A stretch of DNA of 64,000 bases from Circinella umbellata. Its lineage: Eukaryota; Mucoromycota; Mucoromycetes; Mucorales; Lichtheimiaceae. Below are positions 35,103 through 47,141 of this stretch, one piece after another. The DNA is taken from contig JAIWNF010000070.1 of NCBI GenBank assembly GCA_025093555.1, positions 124,001 through 188,000 on the forward strand, written 5' to 3'. Each line of letters begins with the position of its first letter. The stretch's first letter is position 1. The position numbers and the translations under genes were made by a program. Under the pieces are notes generated by a model, which was given only the letters and a program-made list of their open reading frames with translations, ran no database searches and had not been told where the DNA came from.

Positions 35103-38100
35103 TTATGCGATAAACTGCTTGAAAGCAGGGGAAAGAGCATAAGAAGGGGAAGAAGATCGAGAAAAAGGAGGGATTGGTCTGTTATCCAGGGATATTGCTC
35201 TTGTTACGCCATTCACACTAATATTCAATCCTCCTACAGCGTCCCGATTTAATGTGTTCCTTCCTTTACTTGAGCAACTGGGGTTGGTACAACGAAGGGC
35301 TCCATTAACTGACTGAAGTTTCCCATATTTTCTGTACTTGTGTAACATTAACGGCTCATGACAGAATGGACACGTCTTACTTGTCCCATATTCATCGGTA
35401 ATTTTTATGTGATTATGCTCGGGAGCATCCAATTCCTTTTTTAATTTTGCACAAGCACCTTGCTGGTGTTTTTTAAATCCTTTCCTCCCTGAGCGCCAAG
35501 AGCCGAAAAAATGGATAGTTGAACTATCTTCAGAGGACCAACTATTTGCCAACTTTTTATGGTAGATTCTATGACGTATCTCTCTTGTTTTGGATTCTTT
35601 TCTTCTTCTATCAAGATCTGTTTTGTTGTTGTCTGAGTTTTGCATTTTAAAAAGTTCTCGTCGTTTCTCATGCTTACTTGCAAAAGTAACCCAGTTCTTC
35701 GTCTTTGCGTTGTATTTCATTGGGGGTGATAGCATTGGACCCTTGAAGGGTATTGTTGCTGTTGTTTCTGCTCGTATTGTAGAAGAAGAACAAATTGTTG
35801 TTGTTGATGATGATGATGATGATGATGATGGCATTGTAGCAGAAGAAGAAGTGGTTGCTGATGATGATGGTTTAATTAAACCACCTGTGTATTCTTTAAC
35901 CAAGTCAAATACATATGTGAGAGTTGTTGATACTGCTGTGGCTGCAACTACGTGACCAGGATCAATTCCATTGATTTGTAAAGATCTGTTCTTGGTGAGA
36001 GACTTGAAAAGGCCTTGTTGGATTTTTATCTAAAATAATTATTATGAATAAGCAAATGTTATGATTCCTGTATTGCAAATTGCAGCATGACATACCAGTT
36101 GTTCATCCTTATACTGATCCTTGGTACTAATCTTAGCTGTGCCACTTTGTAACATATAACGTTTTGATCTTAAGTCAGCAATGTTTCGACGTGTTGCAAC
36201 AATGTCACGTTCGACTGTACGAATTTCGTTTCTTGTTGATTTTAGTTGTGCATATAAATCATGATCAAATATCTTCTCCTTCTTTTTCTTCGTGCATTCT
36301 CTATTTAATGCGGATCGTTTGATTTCCAATGGTTTTTGCTTCTTTAGTAATTGAGCAAGTTGGTTTGTAAATGAGTTGATACGTTGTGTCAGGTTCTCAA
36401 TTTGTGGATCCTCTTCGGTGCTACTACTACTGTCAACTTGTCTCTTTTTCCTTGGTTGTTGTCGTTGTTCTTCGTACCCTTTGCCTCTTTTTCGCTTTCT
36501 TTGTACCTTTTTCTTTCCCTTCTTTCGCGCCTTCGCGGACTTTCCCTTTCCAGCTTGCCCTTTTCCAGCTCGCCCCTTTCCTTTTCTTGATAAGGGCTTC
36601 TGAACCCGTCGTTGCGAATCTTGTTTGGTTGCATCAGCCATCATTTCATCATCACTGTCGCTGCCATCACCTTTCTCGTCAATGTTCTTTTCCTGCTTTA
36701 CTACGATTCGAGTTCCCAAAACTCGTAGAACGTGTTTGTTGACGAATGTGATACGATCACCAAAATATAGTTTTCTTGTTTTCATTGCTTGAGTGATTTT
36801 TGGAATATTAAAAAATGATCCGAAAACTTCGCGCTTGTGTTCCGGACGGCTAGCTTGTCTTTTGCTAGTGATACATCCTGGTGATGATGATGATGGAATG
36901 GTAAAATCTTTAGAAAATAGCATGTACAAAACGTCGCTTGAGATATGAATTGAATGATCTTCTTGATGCACTGAAGGATATACAGCCCATTGGTTTTGTT
37001 GAGGACCAAACAACGCAACTGCTGTATTAGTAATGAAAGCAAGTGGGGCACATTGGTGGGTTGTTATTACTTCTTTTTTATCTTCATCATCTTCATCGTC
37101 GTCGTTCTCTTCCTCTTCTTTTTCTTCTGTTTTTGCAAAGTAATAAGGAGCAATAGCATCATACACTTGACCAGCAACTTGGCACTCATGGTCGTTGAGA
37201 TTTGTACCTTTGAATGCGGTATCCTTGATAGTTTCACTATTGACACCTTCACTTCCCTTGTCCAATAATCTTTTAATAATTGAGACCAAAGCACGGATTT
37301 TCCGTGTACTTGTTTCATTAGTATTCAAAGTTGCTTCTTCGATTTCTTCTTGCTCTTCATCATTCTCATGCAAATTTAAAGAATTTGATTTTTTGAGTTG
37401 ATTCTCAATTTGGTTGTCTGGAAGGTTTTCATCAACAGTATCTGGTTCTTTGGTTCGAGTTTCGCTATTAATCTTTCCGAGCTATTTTCAATGAAAAAAA
37501 TAGATTGTCAGTATTTTTTACATATACATATAAACACACAATAGAGTAATTATGAAAGATTGATTACTTTTTCTTGCCATTCTTCTAATTTTGTGAATAA
37601 CTTGTTGATAATATCAATCTTCCGATCTCGCGCTATTGCCCATTCTAGCTCCTTGATGTAATGGTTCCTCATTCCAATTACATGCTTCTTCGTAAAATGA
37701 CGCACCACATCTCCTTTTTGTTCTTTCTTTTGTTCTTTCTCTTTTTTCTCTTTTGAAAGCTTGTTCCGTTTTTCAAGATATGAATACAGCCGTTGAGGAG
37801 CTAGCATTGCACGTAACAAGAGAGTAGATAAAACTCGTAAATCACGATCATGTCGTTTGCGTGTCCAGAGGTTCTTCGTGTTTGTAAAGTATTCTCTCAA
37901 CGCATTATTAATGGCGCCCGTAAAAGCAAAATCATCCTGCTTGGTGGTAGTTCCGGTCCTTGTGATCATTTCCCGTAATGTCTTGAACACTTGTTCTTCT
38001 TTAGATTCACGTACACTGGAACCCACACAGCCTATTAATTATACATGATCGAGTATGTCAATAAATCAACCAAGAAAAAAACCAACACCAATCATATTCA

Positions 38101-39681
38101 CATCGTCCATTACAAACTTACCCGATAAAAGATTAGAAAAATGTGCGAACGAATACACAAGATCAAGTTTTGGAAGATCTTCATGTTTAGGTATTGAGGA
38201 TACTTGGATACGTGTTGGAGAATCTTTATTGCTGTAAGTGCCGAAATCAAAGTTTCCAGCAAGCTTCTTGAAATCAAATGTATTTTGTTGGACTTCAACC
38301 CCGCAGACGTTTGCAGCTTCACCTTTTACTATTAATTCTGTTAAGACCTTTGTTGCATTTGACAGTTGGACGAAACATCTTGCAACTCGTTCTTGTTCTT
38401 TAGTAATCCTTTTAAGATAATCTGTGTAGTCAAGTTCTTCACGAAGGATACTTCTTAAACTAAATGTTATCGTCTCCGTAATCTTGACAGGTTTGTTGTT
38501 TTTCTTATTATTATTATTGTCATCTTCATCATCCTCGCTATATTCATCATCTTCTTCAATAATTTTTTGCGCGCTACTACTACTACTACTACCACTGCTG
38601 CCACTCCCACTGTCAATTTGTTCGTTTTTATATTCCCCAAACACATCATCCCATTCATTAATTTTCAAATATTGGCGAACTTCTTCAATTAGGTGATTCC
38701 CCTCTTCTTTGTAGACACCTACACGATTATAATCTTTGTACTCTTTAATTCGATCTGCAAACCAACTCAAGGCAACATGGAGGTGTGGATATTCGCGCAA
38801 AATATTATTCTGGATAAGATCTAAAATGCCTTTAGGAAGTGTTTTCCTTTTGTTATGGTCTTTTTGCAAATTATCAAGTGTTGATAATGCTTTTTGTACT
38901 GTTTTAATATTAGCTAGTCCGTCACTGATAATGGCACGTAATTTGTATCGAATGCCATTTAAGAAAAAATTAATAATATCATCACGTGTAAAAGAAATTT
39001 TATTTCTTGTTTGGATGCTTTTTTGGGTTTCTTCTTTATTTGTTGCTGCTGTTGATGACGGTGGTGGAGGTGCTGGTCCAGGTAGATATTTTAATACTTT
39101 AGGTGGCTGTTAAATAAAATGTTAGTACCTAATTTGCCACGATTATACATATATAAATCATTATAATATATACATTAAATATAACTTACTCTATAATTCG
39201 GTACATTTTTTAAGTCGAACCACTTTGTTTTAGAACCAAGATATGAGTCAACATGATGCAATATTGCAGCTGGCGTAGTACCTTTAGGATTAATTATCTG
39301 AGCATGTTTTCTTGTTGAAAAATAAAAGACACGGAGGTCGTACAAATATGCAAACCCAACAAGTAACATCAAACCAGATGCAACAACAGTTGCTGAATTT
39401 GTGATGATAACTACATCTTTGAATTTGGAATTGAGCTTTGTTGCAATAGTAGTGCCAAATTCTCGTTCATGCTGTTGTTGCTGTTGCTGTACTTGTTCAT
39501 AAGGTTCTATACCATGGCGTCTCAGAACCTTTATTATTCGCTCTACATTTTCTACACCAGGTACAAATTGATGAAGCTGTTTATACGCCAAATCAAGTCT
39601 TTCTGGCGAACAAACAGGAACATTATCCCATTTTGTATCGTTTTTGGTTTCAAAAATAACATTCCCAATCTCGGTACGCAT
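35103..39681 (-). CDS. Fanzor-like RNA-guided nuclease (eukaryotic TnpB relative)
   Basis: Five exons: 39190-39681, 38122-39106, 37568-38031, 36096-37481, 35103-36029; 1417 codons plus stop with every phase consistent. The last exon carries the split RuvC nuclease: motif I INGIDPGHVVAA (Asp1132), FGSWRSG near 1284, then DEYGTSKTCPFC with zinc-ribbon cysteines 1329, 1332, 1356 and 1361, and motif III NRDAVGGLNI (Asp1372). This arrangement, with TS-x-x-C and R-D-x-x-x-x-x-N-I, is the signature of TnpB and Fanzor. Upstream exons are helical with an acidic run (766-784), a lysine/arginine-rich, nuclear-signal-like block (945-983) and low-complexity linkers. At 1417 residues it is longer than most Fanzors, so the first exons might belong to a fused domain or another gene. 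Introns rule out bacterial contamination. No inverted repeats were found around it. Confidence 0.82.
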
Positions 39682-41056
39682 TTTTTATGAAGGTTTAAAT
39701 GGTTGATGTCTGTTTAAAAAAATTAAAAGACATTAGAAAGATTGATATTCACTTTGATGGATATTTGACTTGACGTGTATATATTAAACTGTGAAAAAAT
39801 ACCAATGATAAGCTAATACGCACGCAAAAAAAATTATAATATATGTATGTTCAAAGTGTTTTTTAATATTATGAGAAAATCGAAGTTTTTTAAAGTGAAA
39901 AAGATAAAATAAGAGTATAAGCAGAATGGGGGATTTTAGTGAAAAAAAATGAGGTTTTTTGACGTGAAGAAGATTATTCAAAAAAGAAAAAAAAAAAAAG
40001 TGAGAGAAAAAGAGGTGTATGTGGGTCAAAATGAGTTCATGTCAAATTTAAATGATGGACAATGTTTTATTAATAAAAACTTTACGTATCATGCGACAAG
40101 GGGGTTTCTTATTGGATCGCCAGATGAACACAATTGTTCTGGACCAAAAAGATCAACGAAAAAAAAAAGACAATCAAAAAGTAAAATATAGATGTTCATG
40201 CACCGGATCTAAAATAAAGTCTAGCGCTATTTAATAATTATGCAAAATGTTTAATTGGTTGATAGTAAACTATGCTTGTTAATGATTACCATGTGTTATC
40301 AATTGTTTGTATACTACGTACTACATTATATAATAACATTAGTAGTATTTTAATAATGTGTTCAGGTTTAATTGTTGTGATAATAGCCATCTTTATATCA
40401 TAAACTTCGTGAGTTTTGTACTCTTGTTTTTTTTTTTCAAGAATAAACAATTTATATGAATAGTAATATCCACAAATGGAATATTTGACGTAGAATAATG
40501 GATGCCTAGCCAGTGAAGGTAAATCCAAAAGTTTTCCTATTATTTCTGATACAATAGTTCACCTAAAAAAGAAAGACGCAGTGATGTTATTTTAAGAAAG
40601 AAATGTTACTGATTTTATTCATGTAACTATATTGAAAGCGTGGCAGGATCTACGCAAAAATGATTCAGAACAACAATAGCTTTTTAACATGGATTGATCA
40701 ACTTCTCTTATCACCTCCTACCTCTCAAATTAATTCTTCACTAAACTCTTTCTAATTAAATTCATTTTATATTATATCACCATTATCTTCGCCTACATAT
40801 CCACTCTCTATCTATACCTTTGACTCTCACCATATCACATATTTCTTATCTCAAAAACCTTTTTTCACCCATTCACTGAACATTATAGTGCTTAAAATGC
40901 AGTAAGTTTGATCAAGACAAACATTCCAAGTATAGAAACATATTTAAATTGAGATCTTTTGAATGGAAAATGGTGACAAAAGCTTATTTACTATTATTTT
41001 ATTCATTTGGAGGGAAATATATTTAAATCACATTTTCTATATATGGAAGGCGTTAC
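39682..41056. other. Intergenic, with a possible FLYWCH-like remnant
   Basis: Upstream region of the Fanzor-like gene and left flank of the LINE. At about 40025-40190 (+) the frame reads MSNLNDGQCFINKNFTYHAT and then LIGSPDEHNC, which recalls the end of a FLYWCH-type zinc finger (C...C then H-N-H, here H-N-C), common in mobile-element proteins; evidence is thin. A CT-rich stretch lies at 40700-40870. Confidence 0.35.
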
Positions 41057-42215
41057 GTGACAGACAGACAGACGGGTCTATACAACACATCAATTCCACA
41101 GGCTGACTCTTTTTTCTACTTAGGAATACCATTTAACAGTAAAGCTTCTATGGATCCATCTCTTTTAATCGACCATAACACAAAAAAAGCCATTAAATCG
41201 CTCAATCTCCTAAACTCAATCGGCCTTAGCCCATCTGGGTTCAACCGCCTCTTATCAGCAAGAATTTATAGTCAATTCATCCGACCACAGATGGAGTATG
41301 GCCTTGCCATACAAATTCTAAACACAAAAACACACACAAAAGTATTAACTAAAACACAAACAACCTGTCTCCGAAGAATATATGGCAGCTCTAGCAAAAC
41401 CTCATCAAGTGCAGTAATGCAGCATCTAGTGGATCTCCCAACCATGGCATCACGAGTCTCTGTTTTACAAGCCAAATTCTTAAATCGTATTCGCTGGTTA
41501 CCAGATGACGCCTTACTAACACAACTCTTGCCACAACTCACCATTACACCTTACAAAACTCAATATCAACAGCTCAAGAAAACAAAACTCTGGAAAAGTT
41601 TGCCAAGTCAAACTGAACCATACGACAAAAAACAGCTTAAAATTGCCATCAACAACATGTATGATACTGCCCTCACTAATCATAGAAATGGCAACAAAGC
41701 AAAATTACTTCGGGCTTGTCGAGATACCCGAGGTGTTGATCCAATTGTGTTCTTACCTATGACATACCGCCAACGTAGCCGATTGATCCGCTGGCGACTT
41801 GGATGGATGCCAAATGGACGACCAGATGTCACATGTAACAATTGTAATAACCAAAATCACCTCTCACGCCAACATGTTATATATTGCCTTAATGCACATA
41901 TACGACTCAAAGTTCCTTATGTAGTTCTTGATCCGATATCATTCAAATTGAACGCATTACCAAAAAGCCGACCTCACAACCCCAATAAACGACGCTATTG
42001 GATCAATTTCTGGAATCAACTAACCCAACTCATGTTCGATATTGACGCACTTTGTCATGGAAATGACATATTTGAACCTGATCCAATTATCAACAAAACA
42101 ACCAAAAATGATTTTGCACTTTGGTTAGAACATCACCCGATTCCACAGGCTGTCGATACAATAGCCCCACCACCATTAACTCCATAAACTATCTTTTCTT
42201 ATCTATTTTTTTCTA

Positions 42216-42249
<34 letters not shown>
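41057..42249 (+). mobile_element. 5'-truncated non-LTR (LINE) retrotransposon with poly(A) tail
   Basis: The open frame to 42187 is the C-terminal third of a LINE polyprotein: SFFYLGIPFNSKA is the end of the reverse transcriptase thumb region, then an alpha-helical linker with RLLSARIYSQFIRPQMEYGL, and the terminal zinc motif CNNCNNQNHLSRQHVIYC. The catalytic reverse transcriptase core and endonuclease are missing. Thirty-three A at 42217-42249 follow the stop codon, as expected for target-primed insertion, and the 5' truncation is typical too. The remaining frame is open over 376 codons, so the insertion is fairly recent. The apparent start is a GTG and not biologically meaningful. I could not find a target-site duplication. 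Confidence 0.85.
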
Positions 42250-42251
<2 letters not shown>

Positions 42252-42624
42252 AATCATCCCGGCTCTCTATTTATAATCTCCTTTCTTTTTTCACTATTAT
42301 CTTTACCTTCCAGCACTATCTCCTCTCTCAAACAGTCTTCCCCTACTCTATACTTCATTTTCCCCCTCTAACGTATGGGGTTTTTTTCTCTTTTCATCAG
42401 ATCCGGCTTTGGCAAATATGCGAAATGCGCCGTGCCTTTTGAAGTCATTATTGTTTTTGTAAATAATATAGTAACAATTAAATAAAAATATTAAGTTTGA
42501 ACCAGACAGACGGGTCAGACGAATCCTAAAGGCGCTTTTTAAACTCTGTTATAAAACGCCTAAAAAGGGGGGTGGCGGCGTTATCTACAAGCTTCTTCAC
42601 TTGATTTTTTTTATAGAAATAATA
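42250..42624. promoter_or_regulatory. Upstream region of the C2H2 gene
   Basis: Starts with CT-rich sequence after the LINE tail. The motif CAGACAGACGGGTC at about 42503 also occurs at the LINE's 5' junction (about 41064), a possible trace of shared sequence. A G-rich run (GGGGGGTGGCGGCG) lies near 42568, about 50 bases before the start codon. Confidence 0.4.
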
Positions 42625-43142
42625 ATGTTTTCACGCGTATGGCAAAGGGTGATATCAGCTGTTGGAACTAACAGCCATAATTCCAATCAGAAGCCCAATA
42701 ATTCAACTCATAAATCCAAAATTCAGGAAAGCGAATTACAAGGTACAAAAAGAAATAATGACACGTTAATTATTATACAATGACTTAAGTAGACAAGCAA
42801 TTTAATTATAGCATTATTTGAATCTGGCATGAAAATGAGATCAGGAAAAGAATTAAATCCTCCACCATTAGGTTCAAAAACTTCAAAATGTGAATTTCAT
42901 TGAAAAATAAAATAGAATGGAATGAAAAGGTGGTTTTCTTTTTTATTAACCTTAATTTCAAAATAAAAAAATAAAAAATACAGTGTTTTATGATAATGTA
43001 AACAGAAAATTCGATTTACCTGTGAAACGTCATTTTTCCGAAATAGATGATAGCAGTGATAGCAGTGATGGTAATTTATTGAACTTATTCATTAATTATA
43101 TGGTAGAATCATTTTATTCATACACTAATACATATAATTAAC

Positions 43143-43181
<39 letters not shown>

Positions 43182-44574
43182 AAGAAGAAGAAATAGAAAA
43201 GCCGTCAACTAAGAAACTTGGTCGTCCTAGAAAAGTTCCAGAAAACAAGATTTACAATCATGGTAGTGAAAATAAACGTGATATATATTCACTTATTGCT
43301 AATAAATGTATAAAGAGAAACGGTTAGAGAATATATATACTTATACCCAATAACAATTCTTTTTTTTAAAGTACTGCAGTATTATTGTCCTTTTAAAGGA
43401 TGTGAAGGTGTTGCTGTTGACGAATTTAGTCTAATTAATTTACATATACGAGACAGACATTTTCCAACATTTTATCTGGGAAAACAAAAAGCAAGATTGA
43501 AAACCACTTCAGGTCAAAAATTGTGTCTCGATGATAGTAAGTAGAAGCTTCATTATATGTATATATATAATTTAATCATATGAATACACTAAAGATTATT
43601 ATTATTTATAGAAAATTGTAGAGGTTCATTAAGCAAATATGATTCAATATTTGCGATAATACGATATGATCGTAAGTTTATTGTTATTGTTATTGTTATA
43701 ATTATTTTTAACTATCTACTTATTAATCACATTGAACTGAATAAATCAGAAATTATTCCTGAGAAGGAAGAAGGTGAGCGAACAAAAAAAAAGTATCAAT
43801 CACTGTAAAACTGAGAACAGCAAAGAAATTAACTAATAAGCAAAAAAAAGACGATGTGAAAAACCTTTCTTATTTTTGCCCATACAAGCATTGCGGGACT
43901 GCGTACGATAGTTTTTGTAAATTATCCGCTCATTTACGCACTAAGCATCGTACTTCTGTTCCTTGTCAAGCTCATGAACTTTACTTTTATAAAACACCTT
44001 CTGATCAACAATTAATATTGCATGGTAAGTTGATAATGTAGAGAGAAAGCAAAGGAATTGAATTTATTATTATTGACTAACAAATATATTATATATGTAA
44101 CTTAATAAAATAGATAAAAGTTGTATCAATTCAATGAATGAAGGAGATGACATTGCTGTGTTTCAACGTGAAGGAAATAAAAAAGGTATAAAATATTACT
44201 GTACTTAAGGAAGAAGTGAGAGATGGATAAATATATTTAATTACTATTAATGATTATATATTTTAGTTGGAAAGCTTTATTGCCTATTTAAAAACTGTAA
44301 AATCGCACCATTTATTAGTAAAGTTGGTTTTCGGGTTCATGTTGTAAGGCATGAAGCTATTTTTCCTTATAAAGTAAAAAGAGGAGCAAAACAAAAACTC
44401 GACTACAACAATTTTGCCAGTAAGTGGATATAATAATACTTTGGCTCACTCCCTCTATTTCTCTCAGTGTATACACTGTACTAATGTTATTTCATAGATA
44501 AAAATGTTCAAAACTTATTGGATGATGGTGAAGCATTAATGTTAGTTTCAGAGCGGATCAATAAAAATAATTAA
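42625..44574 (+). CDS. C2H2 zinc-finger protein with an AT-hook-like motif
   Basis: Eleven short exons: 42625-42742, 42812-42871 (or 42889), 42984-43070, 43185-43322, 43372-43536, 43612-43671, 43750-43773, 43821-44024, 44114-44185, 44267-44419, 44498-44574. Exon 4 has KLGRPRKVPE, an AT-hook-type minor-groove motif. Three spaced C-x4-C zinc fingers follow: YYCPFKGCEG...HIRDRH, YFCPYKHCGT...HLRTKH and LYCLFKNCKI...HVVRH, each ending in H-x3/4-H. The protein ends NLLDDGEALMLVSERINKNN. It is likely a nuclear DNA-binding protein; target unknown. The end of exon 2 is ambiguous (two donors, TTAG|GTTCAA and AAAT|GTGAAT, keep the frame) and the exon 4 donor GTTAGA is weak. Composition and microsatellite-rich introns match neighbouring genes. 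Confidence 0.8.
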
Positions 44575-44584
44575 CCAAATATTA

Positions 44585-44616
<32 letters not shown>

Positions 44617-44970
44617 GATCAGTAGTTATATATATATATATATCTATTGCTAGAATAATAAGGATAATAATACCATTAATATATCATTTTCTACTACGTC
44701 TTCATATTATAACTGATTTTGAATAAAAGAAAGAATAATGTTTGACAGCATAATTAATTTTTTTCAACTCCTTCTTTTATTTTCACTATCAATTATAGTC
44801 TAAAATGACATTCAACATCAAATAGTATCTCTCTTATTTTCATACAACACAAATTTAACTTTTTATTATTATTAAACTAAAGAAAACCAATTTACAGATT
44901 GCAAAAGAAAAAGAAGAAGAAACACATAGTTATATTTAGATTTATTTATATAAATGTATATATATATATA
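44575..44970. other. Convergent intergenic region
   Basis: CT and TA microsatellites at about 44591-44616 and 44627-44643; otherwise AT-rich 3' flanks of the C2H2 and bZIP genes. Confidence 0.5.
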
Positions 44971-47141
44971 TTAAACAGCCACCCTAGAAATTCTACGTTT
45001 TTCACCAACAAGTTTCCGACGTAAATCCTTTTTCACTCTGCGATCATTTGTTATTGACCGAATATCATTTGTTGAAATAATATTATTATCTTTAGCTCCT
45101 GATGATGTCGAACCAGTTTTTGTTGTTATGGGTGTTAATAAATCGTCCTTATTAAAGTTATGCAATAAAGATGTGGCAAAGGGACATTGATCTAATGATA
45201 ATAATTGACCATCAATCACGCGTGAACCAAGTACTTGAACATCAATTTGTAAATATTTTTGAGTATCATTGGTCATCATCGTATGATCTGCTTGTTGTTC
45301 TTGATGATGAATAAGTGGTGAAATAATAGATAACATTGGATTATAATGATATTGATACTCATGATCCATTGTATCATCGTCACCTTCTTGACTATTATCA
45401 AGTGTAGTAGAATCATTATGTTGAGGAATAGGTGCCACTTGAGAAAATTCAGGGGAATACAAATAAATTTTGGGAATCGATGAAGCTGCTGTTGAGCTAC
45501 CAGTTGTAGTAGTGGTAGTAGATTGTTGATGCGACCAGCGCACAAGTCCTGTCATAGACGATACTTCATTATTATTATTATTGTTGTTGTTGATATTATT
45601 ATTATTATCATTTCGACTGAGTTTATCCTTAATCCACATTTGTAATGTTTGAGGTCGTACAGGATCCATGAGAACGAGGTCTGTGGTTTTTGCCGTTGTT
45701 GTTGATTCTGCTTCCACATCCTGTTGTTTTGGCGCATCCAATGTTTGTCGTTCCAATACTTGTTGCTGTTGTTGAATATATGTACTATCTAAAGATAATG
45801 GTCCACCAGGTTGATGACCACCCACTGTCAGTTGATTAACCGTTCTTGCTGGCAATGAAAATAATGCAAAGGAGAACAAGATTATCTAAGATATGTGTGT
45901 AACAGTATAATAATTTGATAAGTTTGTGTATGTGAAAATATACCACTTTGCCCGCGAACATCATCAACATAACCAGACGGGAAATTTATTTCCTTTTCTG
46001 TAAAAAGAAAAAAAATTGAGAAGAAAAGAAAACTTACCATAAACACTACTCCCGTCGTTTTCTTATTATTTGTATTATTCTGTAATACATTCATTGAAGA
46101 TGTTACTGGTGCGCCGTTTATTCTTCGTTTTAAATCATTATTTTCTTTTTCTAAAATATCCACTTTTGCTTCCAATGCTGCTACTTTGGTTTTTAATTGT
46201 TCATTTTCAACAGAAAGTTGTTGTTTTTCTTCTTCCAAAGCATTTAAATGCTCTCGTTTTCGTTTCCTTGACAACAAAGCGGCTGCTCGATTTTTTATTA
46301 ATCGTTCTTGTCGTTTTGCAATCGCTGCTGCTTTTTGTGCATCTTGTGAACTGGGTTGTTCTGGTTTGTTGTTGTTATTTGATGATAAAGAGGTTGATGA
46401 TGTGGAAGTGATATGATTAGTACCAGGTTCCACTTTAATAGCAACAGGTTGATCTTTTAATTGTTGTTGTTGAGGCGGTGAAGAAGGAGTTGGAGCAACA
46501 ATAATAGGTGTTGATGATGATGATTGAGAACTTGTATTACTACTAGGTTTAATATTACCATTGCTGTTATTGACCCGTGCGGCTAATGGTCTCAGGGGTG
46601 CTGGAGCAATTGATGCAGGAGGTGGTGGAGGTTGAGAATCCATACGTTTCTTACGCCCCCGCTTCTTTTTTGGTTGTTCACTATCTGATGATGACGATGA
46701 ACAAGATGAACGAGAAGATGATAAACTATTATTATTATTTATATTTGTATCCATTATAATGGGTTGTTGTAAATAAGATGGTGGAACAAATGATTGAAAA
46801 AACTCAATAGGGGGTGGTGGTAAAAAGGATGGGTGAGGTAACCAAGTGGTCGGGTCAAACGCGTTATTATTATTTAACTGTTGTTCTTGTGGTTGTTGCT
46901 GTTCTTGTTGTGGGAATTGTGAATCCATAAAAAAATCACTTGTTTGATGAGGATGTTGTGAAGCATTGTCTGATGAGGATGAAGTCGAATAAGGTGGTGA
47001 AGGTGGATTATTATCAGCTATATTCCAATTACTATCTGGCGCTGCAAGACAATCAGCATTCAAATAAGACATTAATAAATCGTCTTGGTCTTGTTGATCA
47101 GGATCAGCTTTAATAGGCATTGAAGAAGGTGACGATGCCAT
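44971..47141 (-). CDS. bZIP transcription factor with a predicted transmembrane segment (ATF6/CREB3-like layout)
   Basis: Two exons, 46038-47141 and 44971-45885, 672 residues. The N-terminal half is proline-, glutamine-, serine- and asparagine-rich (activation-domain-like) with a basic KKKRGRKKR at 158-166. The basic region KRQERLIKNRAAALLSRKRK (276-295) leads into a leucine zipper to about 340. About 20 residues later the splice junction creates TTGVVFMIILFSFALFSLP (362-380), a hydrophobic segment long enough to cross a membrane, followed by a 290-residue C-terminal part with histidine/glutamine-rich tracts. The order activation region, bZIP, membrane anchor, lumenal tail is that of ATF6 and CREB3, which are released by intramembrane proteolysis under ER stress. 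The membrane role is inference from hydrophobicity; without splicing the segment would not exist. Confidence 0.88.

Noticed and set aside
36376..36742. Several plus-strand open frames opposite the Fanzor-like gene
   Set aside because: They are shadows of the lysine/arginine-rich low-complexity block on the minus strand and have cysteine/phenylalanine-rich, non-protein-like composition.
35103..39681. Bacterial contamination carrying an IS605-type gene
   Set aside because: The coding sequence is interrupted by four spliceosomal introns with fungal consensus and matches the base composition of its neighbours.
41057..41080. Start of the LINE frame as a true gene start
   Set aside because: The first codon is GTG and the protein lacks the reverse transcriptase core, so this is a truncation point.
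46070..46759. Plus-strand open frames opposite the bZIP gene
   Set aside because: Antisense of the basic-leucine zipper and glutamine-rich regions; the minus strand explains the sequence fully.
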